32,157 bases of DNA, from positions 1 to 32,157 of the forward strand of contig CANFHS010000001.1 of the NCBI GenBank assembly GCA_947446835.1, read 5' to 3'. Below, one piece after another: positions 1 through 8,985 of the stretch; the stretch's first letter is position 1; each line of letters begins with the position of its first letter. Both the position numbers and the translations under genes were made by a program. This DNA is from Bacteriovoracaceae bacterium. Its GTDB lineage: Bacteria; Bdellovibrionota; UBA1018. A model generated the notes under the pieces. That model ran no database searches. It worked only from the letters and a program-made list of their open reading frames with translations, and was not told where the DNA came from.

Positions 1-1
1 C

Positions 2-631
2 CCTTGGATCGCGGGCGGGATGTACCACGCGGGATTCCTGGAAGAGGAGTTTGTTCCGGAGGTGCGGCCCGCGCCCGAGCTGCTCCATTGGATGGTGGCG
101 GCCGCCGCGCGCGCGCATGCCTCGCGCTTTCCCGCACTCGTCACCGAGCCTGGGGTCCGGTGGGCGGTGGGCGACCAGTGGGTCAAGGCGGATCCGGAGT
201 TCCAGGAATCCTGGGTCCAGGAGCCCAGCTTTTTCGAGGAAAATGGCCTGGCCGGTCTGAGCGGAGTCGCCGGTTTCTCGGATGGCCGCAAGCTCAAGAC
301 CCTGGCCTTCCCGCTCCAGCCCGACAAGTGGCTGGTGCGCGTGGGCGGCTGGGTCCTGTCCGTGCGCCGCAGTTCCGCGGCGGCCCGGGCCCAGGGGCCG
401 ACGCGCTCGCGGTCCCTGCTCGCACTCGTCTCGGGCCGGGTCCATTCGCTGCTTTACCGCGAGCAGACGCCCGTGCCGGCCCATGAGCCCCTGCTGGTGC
501 TCGAGTCGCTGTCCCTCCTCGTACCTCATGCGCTTCCGGTGGACACGCAAGTGGTGCACTGGAAAGTCGAAGCCGAAGAGGAGGTTCGGGCGGGCCAGGT
601 GCTGGCCGTCTTCGAAACCTTGAAAAGCTGA
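2..631 (+). CDS. Biotin-dependent carboxylase subunit, C-terminal part (5' end outside window); biotinyl domain lacks its lysine
   Basis: The open frame runs in from the left edge, so only about the last 209 residues are seen. The first visible residues (PWIAGGMYHAGFLEEE) resemble the end of the biotin carboxylase module in MccA/PccA-type subunits, where a TxFI/TGFI stretch follows the last helices. A poorly conserved linker follows. The last 65 or so residues align without gaps to a biotinyl (BCCP) domain: SGRV start, LLVLE, then VRAGQVLAVFE. Where the family has EAMKM, this protein has ESLSL, with serine (codon 512-514) in place of the biotin-carrying lysine. As written it cannot carry biotin on this domain. 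It may be a regulatory or degenerate subunit, or may rely on a separate carrier protein. It heads a tight plus-strand group with the next two genes. The family is fairly sure; the acyl-CoA substrate cannot be told. Confidence 0.7.
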   Translation, partial: PWIAGGMYHAGFLEEEFVPEVRPAPELLHWMVAAAARAHASRFPALVTEPGVRWAVGDQWVKADPEFQESWVQEPSFFEENGLAGLSGVAGFSDGRKLKTLAFPLQPDKWLVRVGGWVLSVRRSSAAARAQGPTRSRSLLALVSGRVHSLLYREQTPVPAHEPLLVLESLSLLVPHALPVDTQVVHWKVEAEEEVRAGQVLAVFETLKS

Positions 632-654
632 AGGGCTTCGGGCACCCTTTGGCC

Positions 655-960
655 ATGCCGAGCTATTCCAAGAAGATCGCGGTCCCGGGCAAGTCCGCCC
701 AGGAGCTCTACGACGTGGTTGCGCGGGACATCGACCGGTTCATGACCAAGGCGTCGATCGGGAAGTTCGAGATCGAGCGCGATGCCGCCGCCCGGCAGGT
801 CAAGGTCAAGTCGTCCATGCTGACGGCGACCCTGTTCTGCGAAGAAAACCAGCTTCGCCTGGAGGGTCAGCTGAGCCTGCTGGCCGCGCCCTTCAAGTCC
901 AAGATCGACGAGGGCATTGCCTGGTGGCTGGGCAAGGCTTTTCCGGAACTGAAGGCCTGA
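655..960 (+). CDS. Small polyhydroxyalkanoic-acid-system-like protein
   Basis: A protein of about 101 residues without signal peptide or membrane segment. The shape, an N-terminal helix (AQELYDVVARDIDRFM), a short beta-rich middle, then EGQLSLLAAPFKSKIDEGI and a C-terminal helix, resembles the PHA_gran_rgn family (putative polyhydroxyalkanoic acid system proteins). These are small proteins with a START/SRPBCC-like fold whose biochemical role is poorly known. I chose the ATG at 655; a TTG at 649 in the same frame is possible and lies closer to the purine run AAGGG at 631-635. Neither spacing is ideal, so translation may be coupled to the carboxylase gene ending 24 bases upstream. murJ begins 4 bases after its stop, so the three genes probably share a transcript. 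The family call is tentative. Confidence 0.55.
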   Translation: MPSYSKKIAVPGKSAQELYDVVARDIDRFMTKASIGKFEIERDAAARQVKVKSSMLTATLFCEENQLRLEGQLSLLAAPFKSKIDEGIAWWLGKAFPELKA

Positions 961-964
961 GCGC

Positions 965-2617
<1,653 letters not shown>

Positions 2618-2653
2618 ATCTGGGTTACCCTCCTGTTTCAAGGGAGCCTGCCC

Positions 2654-3100
2654 ATGTCGACTCAAAGAGATACCGTCCGGCTGTTGTGCAAAAGCATCGT
2701 CACCCGGTTGGAAAACCAGAAGGCGATCGCGTTTCCGCCCCGGCTCCGGCAGATTGTCGCCGACGAAGTCTTCGGCCTGGTGGGTCCTTACATCCTGACG
2801 GACGAGGACATCCGGGACCGCGCCCTGGCCAAGATGAACCTGCGGGCCGAGATGCTGCAGGAGCCCCAGTTCGCTGACAGCGACGCCTTCAAGACCGCCA
2901 AGTCGGTGGTTCGCGCCACGCTGGGCGATGATGAGCTGAACGGCTTCTACTTCCAGCGGCCGCTGAAGAACGTGGCCGAAACCATCGCCCACTACCTCAT
3001 GCGCTCCTCGCACATCGACGATGTGTACGAGTCCGACGAAGACATCGAGAAGCAGATCGTGGACACCGTTCGGCACTTCAAGGCCGCCAACGCCCATTGA
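2654..3100 (+). CDS. DUF507 family protein
   Basis: A soluble 148-residue protein, mostly helical and charged, that resembles the DUF507 family of uncharacterised proteins found largely in deltaproteobacteria-like lineages and Aquificae. It shows an N-terminal helix (VRLLCKSIVTRLENQKAI), a middle with EDIRDRAL and a C-terminal DEDIEKQIVDTVRHFKA segment. The ATG at 2654 has a near-perfect ribosome-binding site, AAGGGAG at 2640-2646, 7 bases upstream. It follows murJ by 36 bases and is probably the last gene of that transcript, because a strong terminator lies just downstream. Its function is not known; the position after murJ suggests no specific role. Confidence 0.75.
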   Translation: MSTQRDTVRLLCKSIVTRLENQKAIAFPPRLRQIVADEVFGLVGPYILTDEDIRDRALAKMNLRAEMLQEPQFADSDAFKTAKSVVRATLGDDELNGFYFQRPLKNVAETIAHYLMRSSHIDDVYESDEDIEKQIVDTVRHFKAANAH

Positions 3101-3131
3101 TTGGGCGCTCGCCTGAGCTGATTCCATACGA

Positions 3132-3174
3132 GAAGGCCCGCTCTCCGGCTTCGGAGAGCGGGCCTTCGTGTTTT
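3132..3174 (+). terminator. Intrinsic terminator after the murJ-DUF507 group
   Basis: A perfect 16-bp inverted repeat (3132-3147 with 3152-3167) with a GCTT loop is followed by GTGTTTT. It lies 31 bases after the DUF507 stop and 15 bases before the stop of the convergent protease gene. The T-run is on the plus-strand side, so it mainly serves the plus-strand transcript, though so long a stem could also slow transcription from the other side. Confidence 0.85.
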
Positions 3175-3189
3175 GGGTCCCGGTTCCGG

Positions 3190-4809
3190 TCAGAGTCCGA
3201 CGGCTGACCAGGCTCCTTCCACCTTCTTGCAGGTGGCTGCGGCGAAGAGCTGGGCGCAGGCCTTCAAGGTGGCGTCGCGGGCGTCCTTGAAGTTCGCTGC
3301 CGGCGTCAGGTACTGGGTCAGGGTCAGGTAGGTCAGCTTTTCTGAATTCTCCGCCCCGATGGCCACCGCGGTCAGGTAAGAAGCGTGGCTCGGAATGGTC
3401 GAGTTCAGATGGACCCAGCAGCGGTCGTTGCTTGAGTCGCAGGGTTCCTGGATCGGGAACTCCTCGGACATCTTGGACGGGTAAGGCTTCTTGGTGACTT
3501 TGTCTTTGCCACCGCTGACTCGGGCCAGGATGGAGCCCGGGTCCTTCAGGTTGCGGATGCCCTGGGCGTTGGGATCCTTGAAGATCTTCTTGCCCATGAC
3601 CCAATCGCCATCGTTCGAGATCATCTTTCCGAAGAAGTCCGAGTAGGCCTCGTTGAGAGCGCCCGACTCGCCCATCATCATCAGCTTGGCGGTCACGGAG
3701 GTCACGCCGTGGGTCATTTCGTGTCCGGCCACGTCGGCGGCGCGGGTAAACGAGGCGAAGTGTACGCCGTCGCCGTCACCGTAGCCCATGATCTGGTCTT
3801 CGGTGTCCCAGAAGGCGTTGGCGAATTCCTTGCCGACATGGACCACGTTCACCAGCCGCGTTCCCTTGTTGTCGAACGAGTTGCGGCCATGAATCTGGGC
3901 GTAATACGTGGCGACGCTCTGGGCGTTCTTGAACGCCTGGGTCCCGGCTTCGTCAGCCGCGGCCTTGAGCTGGCTGCTCTTGGCCATGGCCGTGCACAAG
4001 GAAGGCTGAATGCTGGAAGGGAATCCCTCCTCGTCCAGGCTCTGGCACTTGGCGTTGGCACCATAAACGTCGATCAGGGGAACGGCCAGCTTCGGGCTGA
4101 CCGGTTTGCGCTTGGCTCTTCCCGTCGGGGGAGTCGGGTCCATTTCGGGCTCGATTTCCCAGTGATGCGACAGCTCGGCGATGGTTTCGCCGGTGTTTGC
4201 CGCGACCAGCAAGTCAGCGCCCGGGGCCGTGGCGGTCGACTTCAGGCTGATCTGATAAATGAGCTCAGCCGAACCATCGTGTCTGGGCAGGATTTTCAGC
4301 TCCGGAACCGATTGCAGCTCGCGGTCGCCGATCCGCGCGCGCACCAGCGACAAGGCTTCTGAAGGGTCCAGGCGCGGAGTCACGTCCAGGTCGAACCGCG
4401 AAAGGGCGTCCGTGATCTGGACGCCTTCCGGACCTTCGTGGTGAAGGGCCATCGAGCCCAGGACTTCGAGCCCATGGTAGGTGTCCTGGTACTTCACCGT
4501 GCGGACTCCCGAGCCGTCCTGGGACTGCGTCGGCGAGAGCTGGTGCCGCACGTCCTGGAGGAATGCGTGAATTTCCGGATCCGCCTCCAGGTTCTGGCGG
4601 GACTGGGCGAGGGTCTCTGCCGGGTTGCTGGACAGGATCTTCGGGAATGGACCGAAGACAAAAGGATAGCTGAAGCCCGGTGCGGGCGCCGCCGAGGCGC
4701 TGGAAGCCAGAGCCGAAGAAAGGACGGACAGCGTCATCCACGGACCCAAAGTCTTCGTGGAAAGAATAGACGAAGGCCTCAGCACCGAGAGTGCAGAGCG
4801 AAAGATCAT
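3190..4809 (-). CDS. Secreted M4-family (thermolysin-like) zinc metallopeptidase
   Basis: The product (539 residues) is an exported preproenzyme. A long basic N-terminus leads into a hydrophobic run (MTLSVLSSALASSASA, residues 25-40) with a likely signal peptidase site near 40; a second possible start is Met25 (about 4737). Residues about 55-215 form the propeptide, with FTP-like and PepSY-like parts, ending near a basic stretch RAKRK (231-235). The catalytic domain holds HEMTH (363-367) with two zinc histidines and the catalytic Glu364, the third zinc ligand Glu387 in GALNEAYSD, and the proton-donor region around His467 in WVHLNSTIP. All key residues are present. Three cysteines in the late catalytic domain (457, 464, 518) could form a disulfide. 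Such proteases digest external protein. The gene stands alone between a terminator and an AT-richer upstream region. Confidence 0.93.
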   Translation of the reverse strand: MIFRSALSVLRPSSILSTKTLGPWMTLSVLSSALASSASAAPAPGFSYPFVFGPFPKILSSNPAETLAQSRQNLEADPEIHAFLQDVRHQLSPTQSQDGSGVRTVKYQDTYHGLEVLGSMALHHEGPEGVQITDALSRFDLDVTPRLDPSEALSLVRARIGDRELQSVPELKILPRHDGSAELIYQISLKSTATAPGADLLVAANTGETIAELSHHWEIEPEMDPTPPTGRAKRKPVSPKLAVPLIDVYGANAKCQSLDEEGFPSSIQPSLCTAMAKSSQLKAAADEAGTQAFKNAQSVATYYAQIHGRNSFDNKGTRLVNVVHVGKEFANAFWDTEDQIMGYGDGDGVHFASFTRAADVAGHEMTHGVTSVTAKLMMMGESGALNEAYSDFFGKMISNDGDWVMGKKIFKDPNAQGIRNLKDPGSILARVSGGKDKVTKKPYPSKMSEEFPIQEPCDSSNDRCWVHLNSTIPSHASYLTAVAIGAENSEKLTYLTLTQYLTPAANFKDARDATLKACAQLFAAATCKKVEGAWSAVGL

Positions 4810-5152
4810 TTTGTTTTCCCCCCAGAGAACAAAGTCGCGCCCCCTAAGACGCGATTGGCTTGGCGATAAGCAAGCGGCGGGCCAATTCGCGGTGCGCGTT
4901 AACGACCTGAAATCACAGCGTTAATTTTTTGACGAAAAAGACCTTGGACGCGGCTTGGTAGAAAGTGACCCGCTTTGACGCCACGAGTCCTGAAAAAAGT
5001 CCAGTGTCCAAGCTCTGAGCACTGTTTAGAAGGTCAACGGGCTCGGGTGAGGCGTTCTTTGGAATTGCCTCCAAGTATCTGAATTATAAGTCTTTTTTTT
5101 ATAAAAAACTTAACAATCCAGGTACCTTACTTGCAAAGTCAAGTAATAGCTG
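4810..5152. other. 343-bp AT-rich intergenic region between divergent genes
   Basis: No credible gene is seen. The base composition drops well below that of the coding parts. It holds a possible stem-loop at 4851-4890 (GCGATTGG with CCAATTCGC, one bulged base) in what would be the protease leader, two direct GCGTTAA repeats (4896-4902 and 4918-4924), an inverted repeat TTGGA-N6-TCCAA at 5059-5074, a run of T then A at 5092-5107, and the TTACTTG palindrome at 5127-5146. Promoters for both flanking genes should lie here, but I could not fix a convincing -35/-10 pair for either. Confidence 0.6.
5127..5146. promoter_or_regulatory. Candidate operator: 7-bp perfect palindrome TTACTTG-N6-CAAGTAA
   Basis: TTACTTG (5127-5133) and CAAGTAA (5140-5146) form a perfect inverted repeat with a 6-base spacer, 7 bases before the start codon at 5153. 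A related site, TTACTTG-N6-CAAGT, lies before deoC at 23355-23372. Same half-site and same spacing suggest one dimeric regulator, but only two copies were found and no regulator is identified. Confidence 0.4.
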
Positions 5153-6025
5153 ATGTCGCGTCGCTATTTCTTTTTCGTGATTTTTGCCCTCCTGACCTCC
5201 AGCCTTTCCTGGTGGGAGGGAGCCTTGAAAGGCCTCCGGAACGGGTCGGGGGATGGGCTTGCCGTTCAGCGGCGCGAGATCGTGGAATTCCTGGATCGCG
5301 TGGTCGCGTGGGAAAACTCCTACCGCTCCGTATCCGGTAAATTTTCTGCCAGCTGGGAAGAAAGCGGCGTCATCTTGCCTCGAACTTTACGGGAGGCCTA
5401 CCAGCTCGACGTTTTGGCTGCCTCGGCCACCGAATTCAAGCTGGCTGCCATAGCCCGGAATCCAAGGCCCGAGCCCGGAGATCGGATCGAGGTGGATCAG
5501 GCCTATCGGGTCAATGCCACGTTTGCCATTCCTGCGCCGCGTCCCGAATACCTGCGTTCCGCCATGTCCAGGCATCTGGCCGTGGTCCGCGCCGCCGCAC
5601 CGGGACCTCTGCCCGAGCCCGTCGGCATCTATCGGGATTACTTCCGGGTCGATGCCCGGTCCGTCCCGGGCTCTGCTCGGAAAGCGGCTCTCGCCATCGG
5701 GGTTCGCCCCCCGGTCCTGGGCCTGCAGGTCGAACTCGCCGGCGAAACCGGACAACGCGCAGCGCTTGACGCAGGCGACCAGGGTGGGGCGCTGGTCTCC
5801 GGACCACGCCGGGGCGCGGCACCGGAAGCCCTTCTGGGAGACCTGGCCCGGATCGCCGAGGTCCGCTGGGCCGAGGACTTGAGCCGTGGCGGAGTCCCGG
5901 AATCCCGGGGGAACCGCTCACCGGCGCAACTCCCGACCGAAAAGCCCGGAAGTAGCCCGTCGGAAGCCGAGCCTGTGTCCGACAGTCTCATTGTCGAGCC
6001 CATTTCCGCGGGCGAAAAAAACTAG
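5153..6025 (+). CDS. Exported or membrane-anchored protein of unknown function
   Basis: I do not recognise this 290-residue protein. It starts with MSRRYFFFVIFALLTSSLSWW, which fits a signal peptide or a single N-terminal membrane anchor, so the rest should lie outside the cytoplasm. Residues about 38-125 (EIVEFLDRVVAWENSYR through a YQLDVLAASATEFKLAAIAR stretch and YRVNATF) recall the alpha-helix-then-sheet layout of pilin-like or minor pseudopilin domains, but the prepilin cleavage motif is absent. The last 80 residues are rich in Pro, Gly, Ser and Glu and are probably disordered. No clear ribosome-binding site precedes the ATG; a palindrome ends 7 bases before it. The transglycosylase promoter follows 5 bases after its stop. 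It is probably a real gene given its length, signal sequence and coding-like composition. Confidence 0.6.
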   Translation: MSRRYFFFVIFALLTSSLSWWEGALKGLRNGSGDGLAVQRREIVEFLDRVVAWENSYRSVSGKFSASWEESGVILPRTLREAYQLDVLAASATEFKLAAIARNPRPEPGDRIEVDQAYRVNATFAIPAPRPEYLRSAMSRHLAVVRAAAPGPLPEPVGIYRDYFRVDARSVPGSARKAALAIGVRPPVLGLQVELAGETGQRAALDAGDQGGALVSGPRRGAAPEALLGDLARIAEVRWAEDLSRGGVPESRGNRSPAQLPTEKPGSSPSEAEPVSDSLIVEPISAGEKN

Positions 6026-6030
6026 ATCTT

Positions 6031-6060
6031 TTGACAAGCTTCACGCGCCGCCGGTAACAT
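6031..6060 (+). promoter_or_regulatory. Sigma70-type promoter of the lytic transglycosylase gene
   Basis: TTGACA (6031-6036, perfect -35) is followed after 18 bases by TAACAT (6055-6060, -10). A start near 6067 would give a leader of about 65 bases to the GTG at 6132. It is the best promoter match in the window. Confidence 0.6.
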
Positions 6061-6131
6061 TTCGGCTAGTTCGCTGATGAACTACCTGCATGTTTTCCTG
6101 CGGGTTTTCGGGCTTGTGCCCCGGGGGTTTC

Positions 6132-7745
6132 GTGAAAGTATTTTTTTCCCTGACTTCAAGGACGAAGTCCCGTTTGGCACTTTCCGGGATCCTCGCCACG
6201 GCCCTTTGGACCTCCGGCTGCGCGACCACTCCGCGCGTCGATTCGCCCGAGCGTGAGGGAGTTCCGCAGGCATCCGTGCGTCCCGTCGAAGCGCGTCCCG
6301 TCGAGTCGGTGAGTCTGCCGGCCCCCGTCAAAACGGAACGCACCCCCATCGTGGTCCGTGGAGTGAAGCTCGAAAACACCCAATTCGACTTTCCGGTCAC
6401 CATCAACTCGCAGGTCGAGAAGTGGGTCGATTACTTTCTGGGGCGCGGTCGCCCGCACTTCGAGCGCTACCTGGAGCGCTCCGAGCTTTTCATCCCGTTC
6501 ATCAAGCCCTTGCTGAAGCAGAATGGACTGCCCGAGGATCTGGTCTACTTGGCCATGATCGAGAGCGGTTTCAATAACCAGGCCCGCTCGCGGGCCAAGG
6601 CCGTGGGCCCCTGGCAGTTCATTTCGGCCACCGGCAAGCGGTATGGCCTGATGGTCAACTGGTGGGTGGACGAACGTCGCGACACGCGCAAATCCACCCT
6701 GGCCGCGGTCGAATACCTGCGCGACCTTCACGGCATGTTCCAGAGCTGGGAGCTGGCCGCCGCCGCCTACAACGCCGGCGAAGCCAAGATCGCGCGGGCC
6801 ATCCAGCGGTACGGCAGCAAGGACTTCTGGGTGCTGTCGCGCCAGCGGTACCTGCGTTCCGAGACCCGCGATTATGTGCCCAAGATCATCGCCGCCGCCC
6901 TGGTGGCCAAGAACCGGGTGCAGTTCGGCTTCGGCGCCACCAGCATTGCCCCGGGCCGCGGCGAGGCCGTGGCGGGAGACGGTGAGGTCGTCAAGATCCT
7001 CAAGCCGGCCGAGGCGCCCCAGTCGCCGGCCCGCGGTGGCGAGTCGGAGACCCTGGCCTCGATCCTGAAGGAAGAGGACGACCGCCTGGCCGATGGCGCC
7101 AATGAAGACGAGTTTGTGGCAGTGGCGGCGCCAACCCCGGCTCCGGAATCGAACCAGCCCCTGGCGCGGCCGGTGCCGACTCCCCACGTGAACAAGAAGG
7201 GCGAGCTTTCGGGCGAAGAACTGGTCGAAATGGAAGTCCAGAGCCCGGCCGACCTGCTGAAGGTGGCTCAGGCCGCCGACCTGTCCTACCAGACGGTCAA
7301 GGCCCTGAACCCGGACATCCTGCGCTGGTGCACGCCTCCGAACGTGAATTCCTACCGGGTCAAGCTTCCTGCCGAAGCCAAGGACCGGTTCCTCCAGGCC
7401 TACAATCAGCAGGACTTTCCGCGGAAAGTGCAGTTCCTGGCTTACAAGGTGCGCCGGGGCGAGAGCCTGAGCCGGATCGCCCGCCAGTTCGGAATCAAGG
7501 TCGACCCGATGAGCGACCTCAACGGCGTGTCGCCCAAGATGCCGCTCCGGGACGGAACCCGGGTGCTGCTGCCGATCCCGAGTGACCGGTCGCGGGCCCT
7601 GGCATCCCTGGATGTGCGGGACACTCCCGACCGCCGCCGGTCGCGGACGCGGGTCAAGCGGGCCAAGGTCGAGCACAAGGTTTCCTCGCGCAAACGCCGC
7701 TCGGCCCGTTCCGAATCCGCCGGAATCGCCGAAAACGAAGGCTGA
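6132..7745 (+). CDS. mltD: MltD-like membrane-bound lytic murein transglycosylase with LysM domain
   Basis: Cleaves the glycan strand of peptidoglycan, leaving anhydro-muramic ends. I chose GTG 6132: GGGGG lies 5 bases upstream and the resulting N-terminus is a good lipoprotein signal (basic, hydrophobic, then TSGC with Cys30). An in-frame ATG at 6090 has no ribosome-binding site. Numbering from the GTG, the SLT domain spans about 110-255 with the catalytic glutamate Glu144 in LAMIESGF, followed by AVGPWQFI, and AAYNAGE near 211-217. A weak LysM-like segment (about 365-414) and a clear LysM (about 437-483, YKVRRGESLSRIARQFG) bind the glycan. The middle (about 275-360) is a charged Pro/Ala linker and the tail is strongly basic (RKRRSAR). 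The length, 537 residues, fits MltD. Probably outer-membrane anchored in the periplasm. Confidence 0.9.
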   Translation: MKVFFSLTSRTKSRLALSGILATALWTSGCATTPRVDSPEREGVPQASVRPVEARPVESVSLPAPVKTERTPIVVRGVKLENTQFDFPVTINSQVEKWVDYFLGRGRPHFERYLERSELFIPFIKPLLKQNGLPEDLVYLAMIESGFNNQARSRAKAVGPWQFISATGKRYGLMVNWWVDERRDTRKSTLAAVEYLRDLHGMFQSWELAAAAYNAGEAKIARAIQRYGSKDFWVLSRQRYLRSETRDYVPKIIAAALVAKNRVQFGFGATSIAPGRGEAVAGDGEVVKILKPAEAPQSPARGGESETLASILKEEDDRLADGANEDEFVAVAAPTPAPESNQPLARPVPTPHVNKKGELSGEELVEMEVQSPADLLKVAQAADLSYQTVKALNPDILRWCTPPNVNSYRVKLPAEAKDRFLQAYNQQDFPRKVQFLAYKVRRGESLSRIARQFGIKVDPMSDLNGVSPKMPLRDGTRVLLPIPSDRSRALASLDVRDTPDRRRSRTRVKRAKVEHKVSSRKRRSARSESAGIAENEG

Positions 7746-7791
7746 TCGCGCCCCCTTGCCGGGAGCGTGGAGCCGCCGTACAACGGGGCCT

Positions 7792-8985
7792 ATGGCCCTG
7801 ATTGTCCAGAAGTATGGCGGCACCTCGGTGGGGACTCCGGAACGGATCCGCGCCGTGGCCGCCCGGATCGCGCGCACGCGCGCCGAGGGGCACAGGCTTG
7901 CCGTGGTGGTCTCCGCCATGGGGCATACCACCGACGAGCTGATCGAGCTGGCCGAGCAGGTGTCCAAACGCCCGCCTCACCGGGAGATGGACATGCTGCT
8001 CACCGCGGGCGAGCGCATCTCCATGGCCCTGCTCAGCATGGCGCTGGCGGACCTCGGTGTGGACGCGGTCTCGTTCACCGGTTCACAGTCAGGCATCATC
8101 ACGGACCAGAGCCATCGCCGGGCCCGGATCCTCGAGATCCTCCCGCAGCGGCTGCGCCAGGCCCTGGACGAGGACCGGGTGGTCATCGTGGCGGGTTTCC
8201 AGGGCGTCAGCCGCGCCAAGGAGGTCACGACGCTGGGGCGGGGTGGCTCCGACACGACGGCCGTGGCCTTGGCCGCGGCGCTCGAGGCCGAGTGCTGCGA
8301 AATCTATACGGACGTGGATGGCATCTATTCGGCCGATCCGCGGGTCGTACCCGAAGCCCGGCTTCATCCCCGGGTACGGCTCGACCTGATGAGCGAACTG
8401 GCCAGCCTCGGTGCGGGTGTGCTTCATCCCCGGAGTGTCCAGCTGGCTCGGCAAGCCGGGGTCCGTCTCCGGGTCAAGAGCAGCCTCAACGAAACGCAAG
8501 GAACGGAACTCATGGTCCAAGGTCTGGAAGAGATGCAGGTGGCGGGCGTCGTGGCAGATCGCTCCAAGGCGCTGGTGACGATCGAAATGATGCGGCATTC
8601 GGTGGCGAATGCCATCTGGGATCTGGCGGCCAACGCCCACCTGTCGATCACTGCTCCCTTCTTCTCGGAAGGAACGATCCGCTTCTTCGCCGAAAAGGAA
8701 TCGGCCAGCGAGTGGAAAAACGCGCTCAATCGGCTGGTGACCGAAGGATTTGTTAAGCAGTTCCAGTTTGATGAATTTTATGTTCCTCTTTCGGTCGTGG
8801 GCGATCGCTTCGCGCAGGATGGCTCGGCATTGAGCCAGGTTTTTGATCAACTGGCCCGCCAGGGTGTGAACGCCACGCTGGGCTGCGCGTCGACCTTGTC
8901 GATGACCGTGGCCGTGCCGGCCACCCATGCCGACGACGCGGTGAGAGCCCTCCATCAGCACTTTCTGGGAGAAAAGACGGGATGA
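7792..8985 (+). CDS. lysC: Aspartokinase
   Basis: Phosphorylates aspartate, the first step to lysine, threonine, methionine and diaminopimelate. The 397-residue length is that of a single-function aspartokinase. The N-terminal kinase domain begins at the chosen ATG with IVQKYGGTSV (the family's KxGG substrate/phosphate motif) and continues with VVSAMG, AGERISM, GFQGV and the GRGGSDTTAVALA signature. The C-terminal third carries two ACT domains (from about residue 260), the usual site of feedback by lysine or threonine. The frame extends upstream, but that part is proline/arginine-rich without family similarity, so ATG 7792 is preferred. The stop overlaps the next start (ATGA), so the two genes are translationally coupled. 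Confidence 0.95.
   Translation: MALIVQKYGGTSVGTPERIRAVAARIARTRAEGHRLAVVVSAMGHTTDELIELAEQVSKRPPHREMDMLLTAGERISMALLSMALADLGVDAVSFTGSQSGIITDQSHRRARILEILPQRLRQALDEDRVVIVAGFQGVSRAKEVTTLGRGGSDTTAVALAAALEAECCEIYTDVDGIYSADPRVVPEARLHPRVRLDLMSELASLGAGVLHPRSVQLARQAGVRLRVKSSLNETQGTELMVQGLEEMQVAGVVADRSKALVTIEMMRHSVANAIWDLAANAHLSITAPFFSEGTIRFFAEKESASEWKNALNRLVTEGFVKQFQFDEFYVPLSVVGDRFAQDGSALSQVFDQLARQGVNATLGCASTLSMTVAVPATHADDAVRALHQHFLGEKTG

Noticed and set aside
5059..5090. TTGGAA ... AATTATAAG as promoter of the gene at 5153
   Set aside because: With a 17-base spacer the -10 would be AATTAT; the better TATAAG needs 20 bases. Not convincing.
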